A stretch of 64,000 nucleotides of DNA from Ochotona curzoniae (GCF_017591425.1 NW_024465885.1:35472501-35536500); one strand, 5' to 3'; shown: positions 38,530 through 49,900, counted from the first letter of the stretch. Program-made: numbers and translations. The notes: generated by a model not told the origin, from the letters alone.

Positions 38530-38745
38530 AAAAGGAAATTTTACAGGAGCATGAAATTAAATTACACGCTACTGGTGACCAATGTGTCACTGAAGAAAAG
38601 AAAAAGAAATTCAAAGACCTTCCTAAAGCAAATATACCATTGTGTGATGTATGATGCTTTGTTTTCATGAGTGAAAATAAAAGCAAAATTCTCAAACTCC
38701 TGACATGCAGCAAAAAAAAATGTATTGAACAGTTCATTGATTTAC
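38530..38745 (+). mobile_element. L1 ORF2 fragment (linker region), sense
   Basis: The run 'ctactggtgaccaatgtgtc', 'actgaagaaaagaaaaag' and, further on, 'acatgcagcaaa' follows the L1 segment between endonuclease and reverse transcriptase. The same segment occurs again at 41600-41780, so this piece belongs to a different L1 insertion than the large one to its right. Confidence 0.5.
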
Positions 38746-39337
38746 ATGAAGGTTGCATTATATCGGAGAAAACATGATATTTGTCCTCGGGGATTGACTC
38801 ATTTCACTGATCATAATGGTGTCTGGTTGGCACTGTTTGGCTGCAAATGGTAAACTTTCATTTAATTAATCACTGTTGGAATTATCAATACGCTAGTGTT
38901 CTATGGAGTCGATTTAGCACAGTTTCTATATCCATTCCTCTTTTGTTCTGTGTTTTTACTATTTTAGGCTGTGCTAATGTAACTATAGCATAAATATATA
39001 GATAGATCCCTTTCTCATATGCAGATTTCTTTCTGTCCTCCTTTCTGTTCTTTTCCTTCGCCCACTTCCTCACAGGATTGTTTGTTATCATTGAGTTACT
39101 GAAGTTCCCTTTAATCCTTTGTATTAGTCCCATGTCAGTTTTGTCGTGTACACAGATTTTCTCCATTCTGCTGGTTCTTCCTCACTGTGACTACTGTGTC
39201 CTTTACTGTACCTATACGCTTTTACGTTGATGTACGCCCATTCATTTCTTTGACTTTGACTACCAGTGTTTTTTGTAATTTTTACAAGAAATTTTTCCAA
39301 ATTCCTATATCTTGAGGAGTGCTATTTATGTTTGCTT

Positions 39338-39667
39338 TTTTTTTTTAAGATTTATTTTTATTATTTTTTTAATGGAAAGGCGGATATACAGAGAAGAGAG
39401 ACAGAGAGGAAGATCTTCCGTCAGATGATTCACTCCCTAAGTGAGCACAACAGCTGATACTTATACTGGTCCGAAGCCAGGAGCCTCTTCCGGGTCTCCC
39501 ACGCGGGTGCAGGGTCCCAAAGCTTTGGGCCATCCTCCACTGCTTTCCCGGGCCACAGGCAGGGAGCTGGATGGGGAGAGGGGCTGCTGGGATAGAACCG
39601 GCACCCATATGGGATCCCGGGCGTGCAAGGCGAGGACCTTAACCACTTGCGCCACTGCGCTGGACCC
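39338..39667 (-). mobile_element. C-SINE inside L1, young
   Basis: An 11-bp TSD, tatgtttgctt, flanks it at 39327-39337 and 39668-39678. Nearly consensus; CpG words such as 'cccacgcgggtgcag' are intact. It splits the L1 ORF2, so it is younger than that element. Confidence 0.95.
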
Positions 39668-40687
39668 TATGTTTGCTTCTAACAGTTCAATGGTTTCTGG
39701 ATGCATATTTCAGTTCTTAAACCAATAGCTGATTTTTGTGTAACATGACAAGTGGGATTCTTACTTCTGCAAGCTTTAATCCAGTTGTCCCGAGAGATTT
39801 TGGTAAAGAGACCAGATTTTCCCCAGTATGTTTAGCATTAATTAGCTGTACAAATGTGGGCTGCGTTTTGGGGTTCTCATTTATTACAATGATTTTCTTT
39901 GTTTCTTTGTCCATACTAGGCCATTTTGATGACCACTGCTCTGTAGTATGTCTTAAGGTCTGGAATTCTGATTCCTCCAGCTTGATTTTTATTCTTTAGG
40001 ACAGCTTTGGCTTTTCAAGGTCTCGTGCATTTCCAGAAGAACCTCTCTATCTTCCTTTCTATTTCTGAGAAGAATGCTTTTAGGATTTTTGTTGGAATCA
40101 CATTGAATCTGTATATCACTTTCACTAATGTGGACATTTTGATGATGTCAATTCTGCTGAACCATGACCTCCTTAGGTTTCTCCGTCTTTTAATGTCCTC
40201 TTTTATTTCTTTCTAAAAATATTTTGTAGTTTTTAGTGTGGATGTCATCCACATCTGTGGTTGTTAATGCCAAGGTATTCGAGATTTCTCTCTGCTATTT
40301 TAAAGGGCACTGTAATTACAGCTTGTTACTCAGCCCAGGAGTTATTTGTGCACAGTGGTAGTGTTTATTTATGCCATTAATTCTGTATCCTGACACCCTG
40401 CCAAATTCTCTTCTGAGTTCCAATAGCCTCTTGATTGAATCTTTTGGTTGCACTATAAAGAAAATCATGTCATCTGCAAACAGGTATAATTTATATTCTT
40501 CACTTCCAACTTGAAGTTATTCAGGTTCTTTTTCTTGCCTAATAGCTCTGGCAAGGACTTTCAATACCATATTGAATAGCAGTGGTGAACATAGATATCT
40601 TCGTATAGTTCCAATTCTTCATGGAAAACCTTTCAGTCTTGCCCCATTTTCTATGATACTGGCAACATGTTTTTCTAATATTGCTTT

Positions 40688-41014
40688 TTTCATGATTTAA
40701 TTATTTTTATTGGAAAGGCAGATATACAGAGAGGAGGAGAGACAGAGAGGAAGATCTTCGGTCTGCTGACTCACTCCCCAAGTGACTGCAGTGGCTGGTG
40801 CTGTGCCGATTCAAAGCCATGAACCAGGAACTTCCTCTGGGTCTCCCACATGGGTGCAGGGTCTCATGACTTTGGGCCGTCCTCAATGCTTTCCCAGGGC
40901 ACAAGGAGGGAGCTGGATGAGAATCAGAGCTGCTAGGATTAGAACCTGCACCCACATGGGATTCAGACACGTGCAAGGCGGGGGCTTTACCTGCTAGGCC
41001 ACCACGCTGGATTC
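40688..41014 (-). mobile_element. C-SINE inside L1
   Basis: A 13-bp TSD, ctaatattgcttt, lies at 40675-40687 and 41015-41027. Full length, with more substitutions than the 39.3-kb copy ('cccacatgggtgcag' in place of the CpG form). Confidence 0.95.
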
Positions 41015-41816
41015 CTAATATTGCTTTGCTTGTGTTGTAGAAATTTCCTTCTATTCCTTTTGGATGTCTTCTCTGCATCTATTAAGATGACCATGCGTTT
41101 TTTATCTTTAATTGTTGCTGTGGGGAATCACATTTATTGATTTGTGAACATTAAAGAATCCTAGCATGACAGGGATTAAATCCACCTGGTCTGGGTGGAT
41201 GCTCTGCCTGATGTACTGTTGGATCCTTCCGGTTAGTATTTTATTGAGGATCTTTGCATCTATGTTGATCAGGGATATTGGTCTGTACTTCTTTTTTTCT
41301 TTTGCATCTCTATTGGGCTTTGGTATTAAAGGGACAGATCGATGGGGAAGAAACTCAGCAAGAAAAAAGCAGAGCTACCCCAGACATTTAAACTAATAGC
41401 CTTAACTGATATCTACAAAACCTTTCATCCTAACATCTGTGAATACACTCTTTTTGCTAATAGTTTGTGGAATTTTCTCCAGGATTACCCATGTGATAGG
41501 CCACAAAACAAGCCTCAGCAAATTAAAAACAAATGATTAAAATTATACCATTCATTTTCTCAGATCAATGTGGAGTGAAATTGGAGTTCAATAGCTCAGA
41601 ATACAGCAGAAGACATGTAAAGAACTGGAGACTGAATATTATGTTGCCACATGAACAATGAATTATAAAGGAAATTAAAGGGGAAATTAAAAAAATTCTT
41701 GAATGAAATAAAGGCATCAGCATTACCTATTAAAACGAACGGGGCATGATAAAGGTAGTCTTAAGAGGAAAATTCATTTGAATCAATGGTTATGTTTACA
41801 AGTTAGAAAAGCATCA

Positions 41817-42141
41817 CCAAGTGCCCAGCACTGCGGCCTAGAAGCTAGAGTGCTCGCCTTGAACCCACTGGGATACCATACGGGAGCCAATTCTAATCCC
41901 AACAGCCCCACTCCCCATCCAGCTCCCTGCTTGTGGCCTGGGAAAGCAGTCAAGGACGGCCCAAAGCCTTGGGACCCTGCACCCCTGTGGGAGACCTGGA
42001 GGAAGTTCCTGGTTCCTGGCTTCAGACTGGCACAGCACCGGCTGTTGTGCTCACTTATGGAGTGAATTATCAGATGGAAGATCTCCTCTCTGTATATCAG
42101 AGTTTCTAACAACAACAACAACAAAAAAAATCTTAAAAAAA
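41817..42141 (+). mobile_element. C-SINE inside L1
   Basis: TSD agaaaagcatca, 12 bp, at 41805-41816 and 42141-42152 (the first base may belong to the tail). The tail is unusual, with an (aac)n run before the A-rich end. A 183-residue minus-strand frame across this SINE is a by-product of its sequence. Confidence 0.93.
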
Positions 42142-42339
42142 GAAAAGCATCAATAAAATGAACTAAACAGATACTTGAAGGAGCTAGCAAAAGAGTAGCA
42201 AGGTAATCCCAAGAACAGCAGGAAAAAATAAATATCCAAAATAAGGGAAAAGACAAACCAAATAGATACCAAAAGAACAATACAAAAGATGAATGAATCA
42301 AAGAGCTCTTCTTTGTGATAATTAACAGTCCCACTAAGC

Positions 42340-42362
42340 AAAAAAAAAAAAAAAAAAAAAAA
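42340..42362. repeat. Poly(A) run, 23 nt
   Basis: Pure A run inside the sense L1 half; probably expansion of an A-rich lysine-codon stretch. Confidence 0.9.
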
Positions 42363-42894
42363 GAAAGTGGGATATTTGTATGATATGAGTTAATATCAGA
42401 GATAAAGAAAAAAATGTAAAAATAAATACCTCAGACACACATAGAATCATTGAGACCTATTACAAGCAACTATATGCCAACAAATCAAAAGGCCTAGAGA
42501 AACTGGACAGATTTTTGGACACACAAAATCTACTAAAACTGAATCATGAGGAATTTAATCATCTGAAAAGGTCTATAACAAGAACCAAGATTGAATCAGT
42601 AATTAAATTCCTCCCAACTAAGAAAAGCACTGAACTGGGTGGTTTCACTGCTGAATTCTACAAAATGGTTCAAGAGGATCTTACCCCAATTCCACACAAG
42701 CTTTTCTAACACTAGAAAGGGAGACCATCCTTCCAAACACTTTCTATGAAGTCACGCATACTCTTCTAATCAGACTGATTAGCATAAGAAGAGAAAGTCC
42801 ACATCATTGACACAAAAATGATAAAAAATTAAAGCAAGCAATATCACCAATGTCAATGAGAAAATTGTTTATTCCTTTTTTATTAAGTTCCCAT

Positions 42895-43195
42895 GAAAGG
42901 GCTAAATTGGCTAATCTTATACTTTAAAGTGTCAGCTCATGTCCCGGCTACTCTGCTATTCATACAGTTTCCTGCTTGTGGCCTGGGAAAGCAGTAGAGG
43001 ATGGCCCAAAGCCCTGGGACCCTCAACCCACATGAGAATGCTGGTAGAAGCTTCCGTGTTTTGGTTTCAGATGGGCACAGCTGCAGCCATTGTGATCACT
43101 TGGGGATTGAACCAATAATGGAAAATCTTTGTGACTCACATTCTCCATGTAAGTCTGCCTTTTCAACAGCAATACAGATATTAAAATAAAATATT
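42895..43195 (+). mobile_element. C-SINE, diverged head
   Basis: The middle 'ggcctgggaaagcagtagag' and 3' part are clear. The head is heavily changed and the copy lacks a clear TSD. It lies at the right end of the inverted L1. Confidence 0.82.
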
Positions 43196-43450
43196 TTATT
43201 CATATGAAGTAAACAGATTGTACCTACTTTAAAATATAATTTAGGGAGGAAAGTGATACCTCTTCTGCCATCCTCTCTTCTGTTCTGTTGCCCACCCCAA
43301 TGCCTCCTTTCTTCCCCCTCCCCAAGATTTCACAATGGCATACGTTCAGTGCACCTCTCATTCACAAGCCTAAGCCTCAATTAGATAAAAAAAATACATA
43401 TATACTACTAGCATGTAGAGAAAAAGAGAGTAAAAGGACTCACTTAAAAA
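43196..43450 (-). mobile_element. L1 3'-UTR fragment, antisense
   Basis: T/A-rich lead, a C/T-rich tract (43258-43326) and 'tcacaatggcatacgttcag'. This resembles the 3' UTR at 24700-24900 in layout. It could belong to a separate, truncated L1. Confidence 0.45.
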
Positions 43451-43970
43451 TGCATGCAATATGCTTACACGCAGTATGAAACCCAACAAATGAATATTTA
43501 TGACAGACACTCATTCTATTATCTCTTCCATCCCCGATAAAAATTAAAAATAGTTAATTAAAGGTTCTGAAAGGAAGTCTTCTGGAGGAAATAATGTGAA
43601 AATCCTGTCAAATTTGACAAAATGAAAATGTAAATCTCTTTCTAATAAAAATAAATGAATCCTAAAAAAAGGCAAAATTACTTTAGGTGTAGAGTTGAAC
43701 TGAATATACATATTTAAATTAGATACCTAAAAGAGAATGACCAGTTCACTATAAATGGCTGATGACAAAAGTAATATCAGGAGGCAATTATCCTATCCCA
43801 AATATTAGAAGAATCTAGCAACATTTACATAATTTAATCACATTTTTTTTCTGAGACACATTCAAATGTACCAAATAGTTGGCAATCCGTCTGTCCCATG
43901 TTTCATGACAGCATGTAAGGAAAAACTGCACAATTTCAAAAACAAAATAACTACATGGGAAATAAAATAA
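43451..43970. other. Unassigned A+T-rich stretch
   Basis: Nothing recognised; a SINE-tail-like 'ctttctaataaaaataaatg' at 43638 stands alone. Confidence 0.45.
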
Positions 43971-43980
43971 TGAAATTTGC

Positions 43981-44312
43981 CTGGCACGGTGGCCTAGCAG
44001 CTAAAGTCCTCGCCTTGCACACATCGGGATCCCATATGGTCGCTGGTTCTAATCCCAACAGTTCCGCTTCTCATCCAGCTCCCTCTTTGTGGTCTGGGAA
44101 AGCAGTCGAGGAAGGCTCAAAACCTTGGAATGCCACACTCCCATGAGAGACCTGGAAGAGCTCCTGGCTTTGGCCTTCGGATCGGCACAGTACTGGCCAT
44201 TGCAGTCACTTGGGGAATGAGTCAGTGGACGCAAAATATTTCTCTCTGTCTCTCCTTCTTTCTGTAATCTGACTTTGCAATAAAAATACAATGAATCTTA
44301 AAAAAAAAAAAA
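43981..44312 (+). mobile_element. C-SINE, full length
   Basis: Flanked by gaaatttgc at 43972-43980 and 44313-44321 (9-bp TSD). Head 'ctggcacggtggcctagcag' and B box ggttctaatcc are intact. The 3' part is CT-rich with a pure A tail. Confidence 0.93.
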
Positions 44313-44321
44313 GAAATTTGC

Positions 44322-45955
44322 ACAAAATGAACATCCCAGGTCTAAAACATGGCAATGGCTGAATTTTAGGAAAGCATCATGAAATTCAAGAAATTAGCTG
44401 ATGTTAGTGTCAGAGTAGTGATTAACTATGAGAGGGCGGTGGGGCAGTGAAGTTGGTGTAGTACTGAGATGATCTTCTGCAAATACGCATGACAGGAAAC
44501 AGAAAGTAATGATCAAACATGTAAGCCCTGCAACACCCACACTGGGACATGCATAAAGTTTTGTGCTTCCTGGCTTCAGAGTGGATGCGTTGTCACATTT
44601 GCAGAAATTTGGAAACTTTTTTTTCCTTCTTCTTCTTCTTCTTTTCCTCTATTTAAGTAAAAAGAGTTAATGCATTAAAAAAACCCTGCTTTTGAACCTC
44701 TAACATTAGACAAAAATAGAATCATTTGATATTTCATGAAGTGAAAAAAACAACCTCAGATGTAACCACTTGAAAACAGGATGACAAGAACAAAATAAAC
44801 AAGTTTGGAATAACAAATCTCACACAGTGATATTTCCTTCATTACATCAGGTTATTTAATGAAGGCATATGTTTCCAAAATACCAATATATAATTACTTA
44901 ATATTTTACTCCAATTCTGTTTTATCCCACTTATCATCATGTTAGTGACTTCTCAGAAAAATAGCAAAATGCATTCCCTAATTATATTCCGAGCATTATC
45001 ACAGACATCTTACAGAACACAAAAATTTACAGCTTGAAGTTTTGAGCAGCTTTAGAAAAATGATGTAAATAGCCCATTTAAATTTAAGTTTCCTTTCTTC
45101 TACTAAGGTTGCAAAATCATAGGAAATGTGAATGGCTACAAATAAATTTTGTGATAATGAGGTGCAACATGGGGCACAGTAATTTGTGGTGCTCATTATA
45201 TCCCTAATTTATGACTTTTATATGAAATTACTAACTGGTTAAGAAACAATCAATGCACGCATTTCCTAACAATTAGTGTTTTCATTAAATATTTAATTGC
45301 TTTGTGGAACTAAACTTCACATTTCACTCCACATAAGCTGTGAAAAGTGAAAGATTTTTTTTTTTAAAAAATTGATGAAATGTTGTCTTTTCCACCCAAA
45401 TTGCTTCCTTTTTTACTATTAAATGGTGCTTTAACTCCTTCCATTGAGGGGATACCCTGTGGCGCTTTGTAGCATTTTTATTAGGTATATAAAGGAACAT
45501 TCCTAGAACAATGCTTATATAATTGTTAAAGCTTCCTTTGTATGTAAATAAAATATTATTATGAAAATTCTAAGTCCTAAAAACATTCCTTGATATATTA
45601 TAAATCTTGGATCCCACAGGTTATCAAAATCCAATTTCAACTGTTTAATGAAAACACAGAAACCTGTAATAATAGTTGTGTCTGACTACTTGAAAGAAAA
45701 GAATAAGATCACAATATTTATATTGCACTGATTAAAAGTTACTGTATAGCACTAGTCAATATTTTTTTCTGTTAACTTCACAAGGATAAGTCAACCTATG
45801 GCTATACAAAAGTTGCTTGGACAATTTGCAAATCATTTGCACGATTGTTTCATTGAAATTTTATTTAAAAATGCAAGTGGCTGACTAGTAGCCCACAAAG
45901 TTTCTTTCACCTGGATTTGGTATGAAAGATCATTACTGTATTTCAGATTCATGTG
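44322..45955. other. Unassigned sequence
   Basis: A (CTT)n-like run lies at about 44622-44645. The rest is A+T-rich with no identifiable gene or repeat. Confidence 0.5.
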
Positions 45956-45956
45956 T

Positions 45957-46510
45957 CAATTCATCCAACTGATATTTATTCTGAACCCAACAAATGTTTT
46001 ATTGTTGGTAGAGTGTGCTTCAATTTGAGAAACATGAAAGCAAAGAAACAAGGAGACAGTGCCGCATAATGGGGAGCTTGTAGCTTTGTGGCTAGTGTAG
46101 GGCTCATGGATGACACAGCGCAGAGCAGAAGGATGGGGTGAGAGTGAAGCATGACTTGAGGGAAGGCATCGCATGTTAGCAGGATCAAGGTCTGAACATG
46201 CACATCATAGTTGAGAAACGGCAGGACAGCTAGCGCAGCTTGGAGCAGAACAAAGAGAAGATGTCATGAGAAGTCCCACCTGCGCCAAGGCTGGTGGCGT
46301 GGATGGTGTTTAGTGGAAGACATCACTGGGTCTACGAGACTTTATATGTTCTGGATTTATATCTTGACGAGGTGAAAAATGATTAGTACTATGGATAATA
46401 ACATAATGTAAGTCACTTTTGTTGCTTCATTGAGAATTGAATGCAGATCTGGAGGGAGGAGGACAAAAGTTGAAGCAGTGAAAAGTTAAAGAAATTATTC
46501 TATCAATCAG
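45957..46510 (-). mobile_element. Ancient L2 LINE fragment, antisense
   Basis: The plus strand reads 'attcatccaactgatattta' and, later, 'aatggggagcttgtag', 'actttatatgttctggattt' and 'gcagatctggagggagg'. These follow, in decayed form and correct order, the complement of the L2 3' region common to all placental mammals (the family's 'atttattgagcacctac' stretch). No coding part is intact. Confidence 0.58.
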
Positions 46511-46579
46511 GCAGATGCCTTAGCCAGCTAATGAATTCTTCAGGTGGTAAGAAGATGTATAGGCACTCTTTGAAAAATG

Positions 46580-46828
46580 AAGTGGGGAGACATTTGTTCT
46601 AACAGTTGAGGTGCCACGTGGGATGCCTGCATCACATATTGCATTCAAGTTACTCATTGCTGGCTTCATGCTACAGTAAATGCTGCGAGGCAGCAGCTCA
46701 TGACTCAGCCGCCTGAGTCCTTGCGAGTATATGGAAGGAAGGATTTTGTAGGTATTTAAGGACTGAGTAAGTGGATGGGGAAATCTTTCACTCATTTTCT
46801 CTCTACCTCTGGCAATCTTTAAGACTCT
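46580..46828 (+). mobile_element. C-SINE-like copy, degraded
   Basis: 'cacgtgggatgcctgcatca', 'cctgagtccttgcga' and the final 'ctctctacctctggcaatct' keep the family order, but most positions are changed. Old copy. Confidence 0.55.
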
Positions 46829-46959
46829 TTCTTATCTTGTGCGCACTTTTTGTGTCCCTCTCTCTATATGTATGTGTGTGAAGGGTTGGTACAAAGCGAT
46901 TGGGCATTTTAACCTTAAAGTAAAATGAAAATAAATTTTAATTATTCAGTTATTATTTG

Positions 46960-47265
46960 TTTTTAAGATTTATTTGTTTTTATTGGAAAGTTAGATGTAC
47001 AGAGAAAAGAGGGAGAGATATTCCATCCCCTGATTCACTCCCCAAACAGCCACAACAGAGCTGTGCTGTTCCGAATCAGGAGGTTGACATCTCCTCTCCC
47101 GGGTCTCCCATGGAGGTGCAGGCTCCCAATGTTTTTGACCCCCCTCGACTGCTTTCCCAGGTCGTAAGCATGGAGCTGGATGGTAAGCAGGAATGCCAGG
47201 ATTGCAACTGGTGCCCATATGGGAGCCCAGCATGTTCAAGATGAGGACTTTAGCCACTAGGCCCT
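46960..47265 (-). mobile_element. C-SINE, antisense
   Basis: 'taagatttatttgtttttat' tail side, 'gggtctcccatggaggtgca', 'cgactgctttcccaggtc' and head 'agccactaggccctg'. Nearly full length. First of three antisense copies in a row. Confidence 0.9.
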
Positions 47266-47287
47266 GATTCAATTAGTTTTAATACAA

Positions 47288-47570
47288 TAAATAGAAGGAA
47301 ACAGAGAAAAAAAAAAGATCTTCCATCCACAAATTTATTTCCCAGTTGGGTGTAACACCCTAAGCTGAGCTGATCCAAAGTCAGGAAGCAATAGCTTGTT
47401 TCAATTCTCCAACATGGGTACAGAGTCCCAAGGCTTTAGGTCAGTCTATATTGGTTTCCCAGGCCACAAGCAGAGAGCTGGGTGGGAAACGGAGTAGCTG
47501 TGATAAGAATCATCCTAAATGCCGGCACGAGCAAACTGAGGATTTAGCCATTTAACTATTGTGACAGGCT
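47288..47570 (-). mobile_element. C-SINE, antisense, diverged
   Basis: 'aaaagatcttccatccac', 'ccaacatgggtacagagtcc', 'ggccacaagcagagagctgg' and head near 47570. Tail end shortened. Confidence 0.82.
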
Positions 47571-47677
47571 CACTATTAAGATAAATTTTAAAGCTTTAAG
47601 CAACGTGCATTTCTGGAATTAGAAGTAAAACTAAAGTATTTTATTGTAAGGTTATTTTAACGCTATTTTAAGAATCA

Positions 47678-47890
47678 TTTTTTTTTTCTAAGATTAATCA
47701 CCACGCTTTGTAAGGCAAATTTTTAGAGAAAGAGGAATAGGAGAGTTGTTTTCTATCTCCTGATTGACTCGCAAAATGGCATCGATGGCCAAGGCTGAAC
47801 TGAGGCTGGGGCCCAGGATTTTCTTTCTGGCCTCCCTCTTGGGTGCAGGCATCTAAGGCCTGGAGCCATCCTTCACTGCTTTTCTAGACC
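47678..47890 (-). mobile_element. C-SINE, antisense, degraded
   Basis: 'tttctaagattaatcacc', 'ctcctgattgactcgcaaaa', 'tcttgggtgcaggcatctaa' and 'gccatccttcactgcttttc' follow family order. The head beyond 47890 is not recognisable. Confidence 0.6.
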
Positions 47891-48690
47891 GTCAGTCTGT
47901 GTTACCTAGCAAGAGCCCTTGGTTAAGGAGAAGCTTGGAAGGGGGATGCAGATTGTTAGCATGGCGATTTCGGCTGAGAGAAGGTGTGTTTCCAGGAAGG
48001 GTTTCTCCCTCTCCCAAGCCGGCATCATCGGAGCTGTGGCTGAAGGTCAGCACCTTAGAGAAAAAATATTACCAACGTGGATCTGAGAAATATTCTGGAC
48101 CGTAGAATCAATGAAAAAGTTCAATAGCTCTAGGTAAAGAAAAAAAAGTTACAAAAGATGAGAAAGGGGCATAAATCAAGGTAGCCAGGAGAGCATTTGA
48201 TCCAGTTGTCTTAAGTCAAACATCCATCATTATCAGCACCTTCCTAAACAATATTGAGTTGATTCACTGAATGCAATTACCTTCTTTGGCTCATTCTCCC
48301 AAGTAGTGAATGTCTGCCAGTCTGGCACTTTTGAGAGTTTTTAAGAGATTCTTGTAGTTAATTTGGGTTGCTGCTGCTGACTGCGAAAGAACTACACAGA
48401 AAGAGAGTTAAGCAGTGTCTGGCAACGAAAGGTTTCTGGTGTTTGAGAACAAGGCAGTTTGGATGAATTTGTCAATATCTTGGATGAAAAAGAGAGTACT
48501 GTGAAATCTGTTGGTTGAAAGGGCCAGTGATCTTGATAACTACACACAGTTCAGGAGACATTTCTCAGGGTAGTTGTCTTGGGAAGGGGCCCTTGTAATG
48601 CAGAAGAGGACCTTGCCTAGGAAAATTTATTAACAGTAACTGGGCCAACGATGGCATTTTTGAATGATTGGGACAAAATTTAGGAATGCC
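47891..48690. other. Unassigned sequence
   Basis: Less A+T-rich than average. No gene or repeat family recognised. The plus-strand frame 47899-48105 is unfamiliar. Confidence 0.4.
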
Positions 48691-48699
48691 CAAACTCAA

Positions 48700-49245
48700 A
48701 CATGGTGAGTGCAGCTTAACAGTTTGAGTTGTTGGCTAAGCTCTCATGTCACCCAGCCTAGCCCAGTCTGTCCCACTCCTATTCTGTCTCTTACAAGCAT
48801 CACTGGAGCCTGGAGACAGCCAGTCCAGCCTGCTTCTAGACTGGCTCACACACATGCCAGTGGGTGCTTTAGCCTCGCCAAACCCGGTCTGCCCACAGCC
48901 CCAGCTCTCATGGACACCAATAAGAGCTGCAGCCTAGTAAAGGATTTCTTAGAGTTCCATGACAAAGAATGTCCTCAGCCACACAATTGTGTGTGCTGGT
49001 GGGAGCTTTGACATAGACTGGCAGGGCTCACGGCCACCTCAGCTACACTGATGCATATTGCAGCCCGGACTCAGCCATATACAGCCCACATCCTGTCCCG
49101 GCTCTTGTGAAAGCTAGTGGGTGCCCCAACCATGCCTGTCCCCAGACCCAGTCCACACAAACATGGATACGTGTTGCCTGCCTACCTGGCCTGGGTTGCT
49201 CCTAATCCCAGCTCTTGTGTGTGCTAGTGGGTGACCTGATCCTTT
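48700..49245 (+). repeat. Unit-repeat block (about 110-140 bp units)
   Basis: The motif gctagtggg/gccagtggg/gctggtggg recurs at 48855, 48995, 49113 and 49223, mostly preceded by 'gctcttgtg' or 'cacacacatg'-like words and followed by C/T-rich 'cagcctggcc'-like text. Spacings are 140, 118 and 110 bp. Inverted units of the same kind occur at 11.7-11.8 kb. I infer an internally repeated part of a dispersed element. No coding frame is supported. Confidence 0.5.
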
Positions 49246-49545
49246 TTCTAAATAGAAAATTTAAATTCATAAATGTATATGAAATTTGATAATCTAGCTG
49301 ATGCATAATTAATTTGAAGCACTTTTTTTTTTTACAATTTTGATTTATATCTTCAATCCTGTTTGGATTAAAACATGCAGATGTGCCAACAACGGTTTCA
49401 GTCTCCATAATTCATCAAAATTAATAGTTATTAAATTGATTACGATATCATGATGGATTATTGATAATGTAATACTTTTATTCCATACAGAACAGTCTTT
49501 GCAATATTGCCTATATGAACAAGGTCATAATAAGAACATTCATTT
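49246..49545. other. Unassigned A+T-rich stretch
   Basis: Nothing recognised. Confidence 0.5.
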
Positions 49546-49559
49546 TAAGAGATACATTA

Positions 49560-49887
49560 GGGGCCCGGTGCAGTGGCACAGTGGTTAAGGTCCTCGCCTT
49601 AAACGCCTGGGATCCCATATGGGCACCTGTTCTATTCCAGCAGCCTCACTTCCCTTCCAGCTCCCTGCCTGTGGCCCGGGAAAGCAGTCGAGGACGGCCC
49701 AAAGCTTTGGGATCCTGCACCCGCGTGGGAGACCCGGAAGAGGCTCCTGGCTTCCGATCAGCATAGCATCGGCCATTGTGCTCACTTGGGGAGTGAATCA
49801 TTGGACGGAAGATCTTCCTCTCTGTCTCTCCTCTCTGTATATCTGCCTTTCCAATAAAAAAATAATAAAAATAAATCTTTAAAAAAA
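49560..49887 (+). mobile_element. C-SINE, young, near consensus
   Basis: Head 'gggcccggtgcagtggcaca', CpG-rich middle ('cccgcgtgggagacccggaa'), 'atctgcctttccaataaaaa' and A-rich tail. A 13-bp TSD, aagagatacatta, lies at 49547-49559 and 49888-49900. A good reference copy for the family. Confidence 0.97.
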
Positions 49888-49900
49888 AAGAGATACATTA

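Larger units (their letters stand above)
38765..41330 (-). mobile_element. 5'-inverted L1: reverse transcriptase to C-terminus, antisense
   Basis: The minus strand carries the L1 ORF2 reverse transcriptase and downstream region. The catalytic motif is visible as tttgcagatgacatg (FADDM) at 40480-40466, continuing IFFIV. Downstream landmarks follow in L1 order: 'ggttcagcagaattgaca' near 40150-40170 and 'gtgggcgaaggaaaagaac' near 39050-39070. Frames are broken throughout, so it is dead. Two antisense C-SINEs interrupt it (39338-39667, 40688-41014). The left end appears truncated beside another L1 piece. Confidence 0.85.
41331..42860 (+). mobile_element. 5'-inverted L1: endonuclease C-part and linker, sense
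   Basis: From the junction, 'gacagatcgatggggaagaa' and 'aactgatatctacaaaacc' are L1 endonuclease sequence. The conserved SDH at the end of the endonuclease reads tcagatcaa (SDQ) at 41560-41568. The linker and start of the reverse-transcriptase region follow, including a frame with GGFTAEFYK near 42638-42664 (family form DGFTAEFYQ). Its 3' limit meets, within about 100 bp of L1 coordinate, the start of the antisense half. One C-SINE and an A23 run interrupt it. Confidence 0.85.

Noticed and set aside
41783..42334. 183-residue minus-strand open frame, the longest in the window
   Set aside because: It runs antisense through a C-SINE and L1 linker sequence; the apparent protein is translated repeat.
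46960..47890. CRISPR-like array from three repeats in a row
   Set aside because: The repeats are about 300-bp diverged SINEs in a mammalian setting, not short identical repeats with equal spacers.
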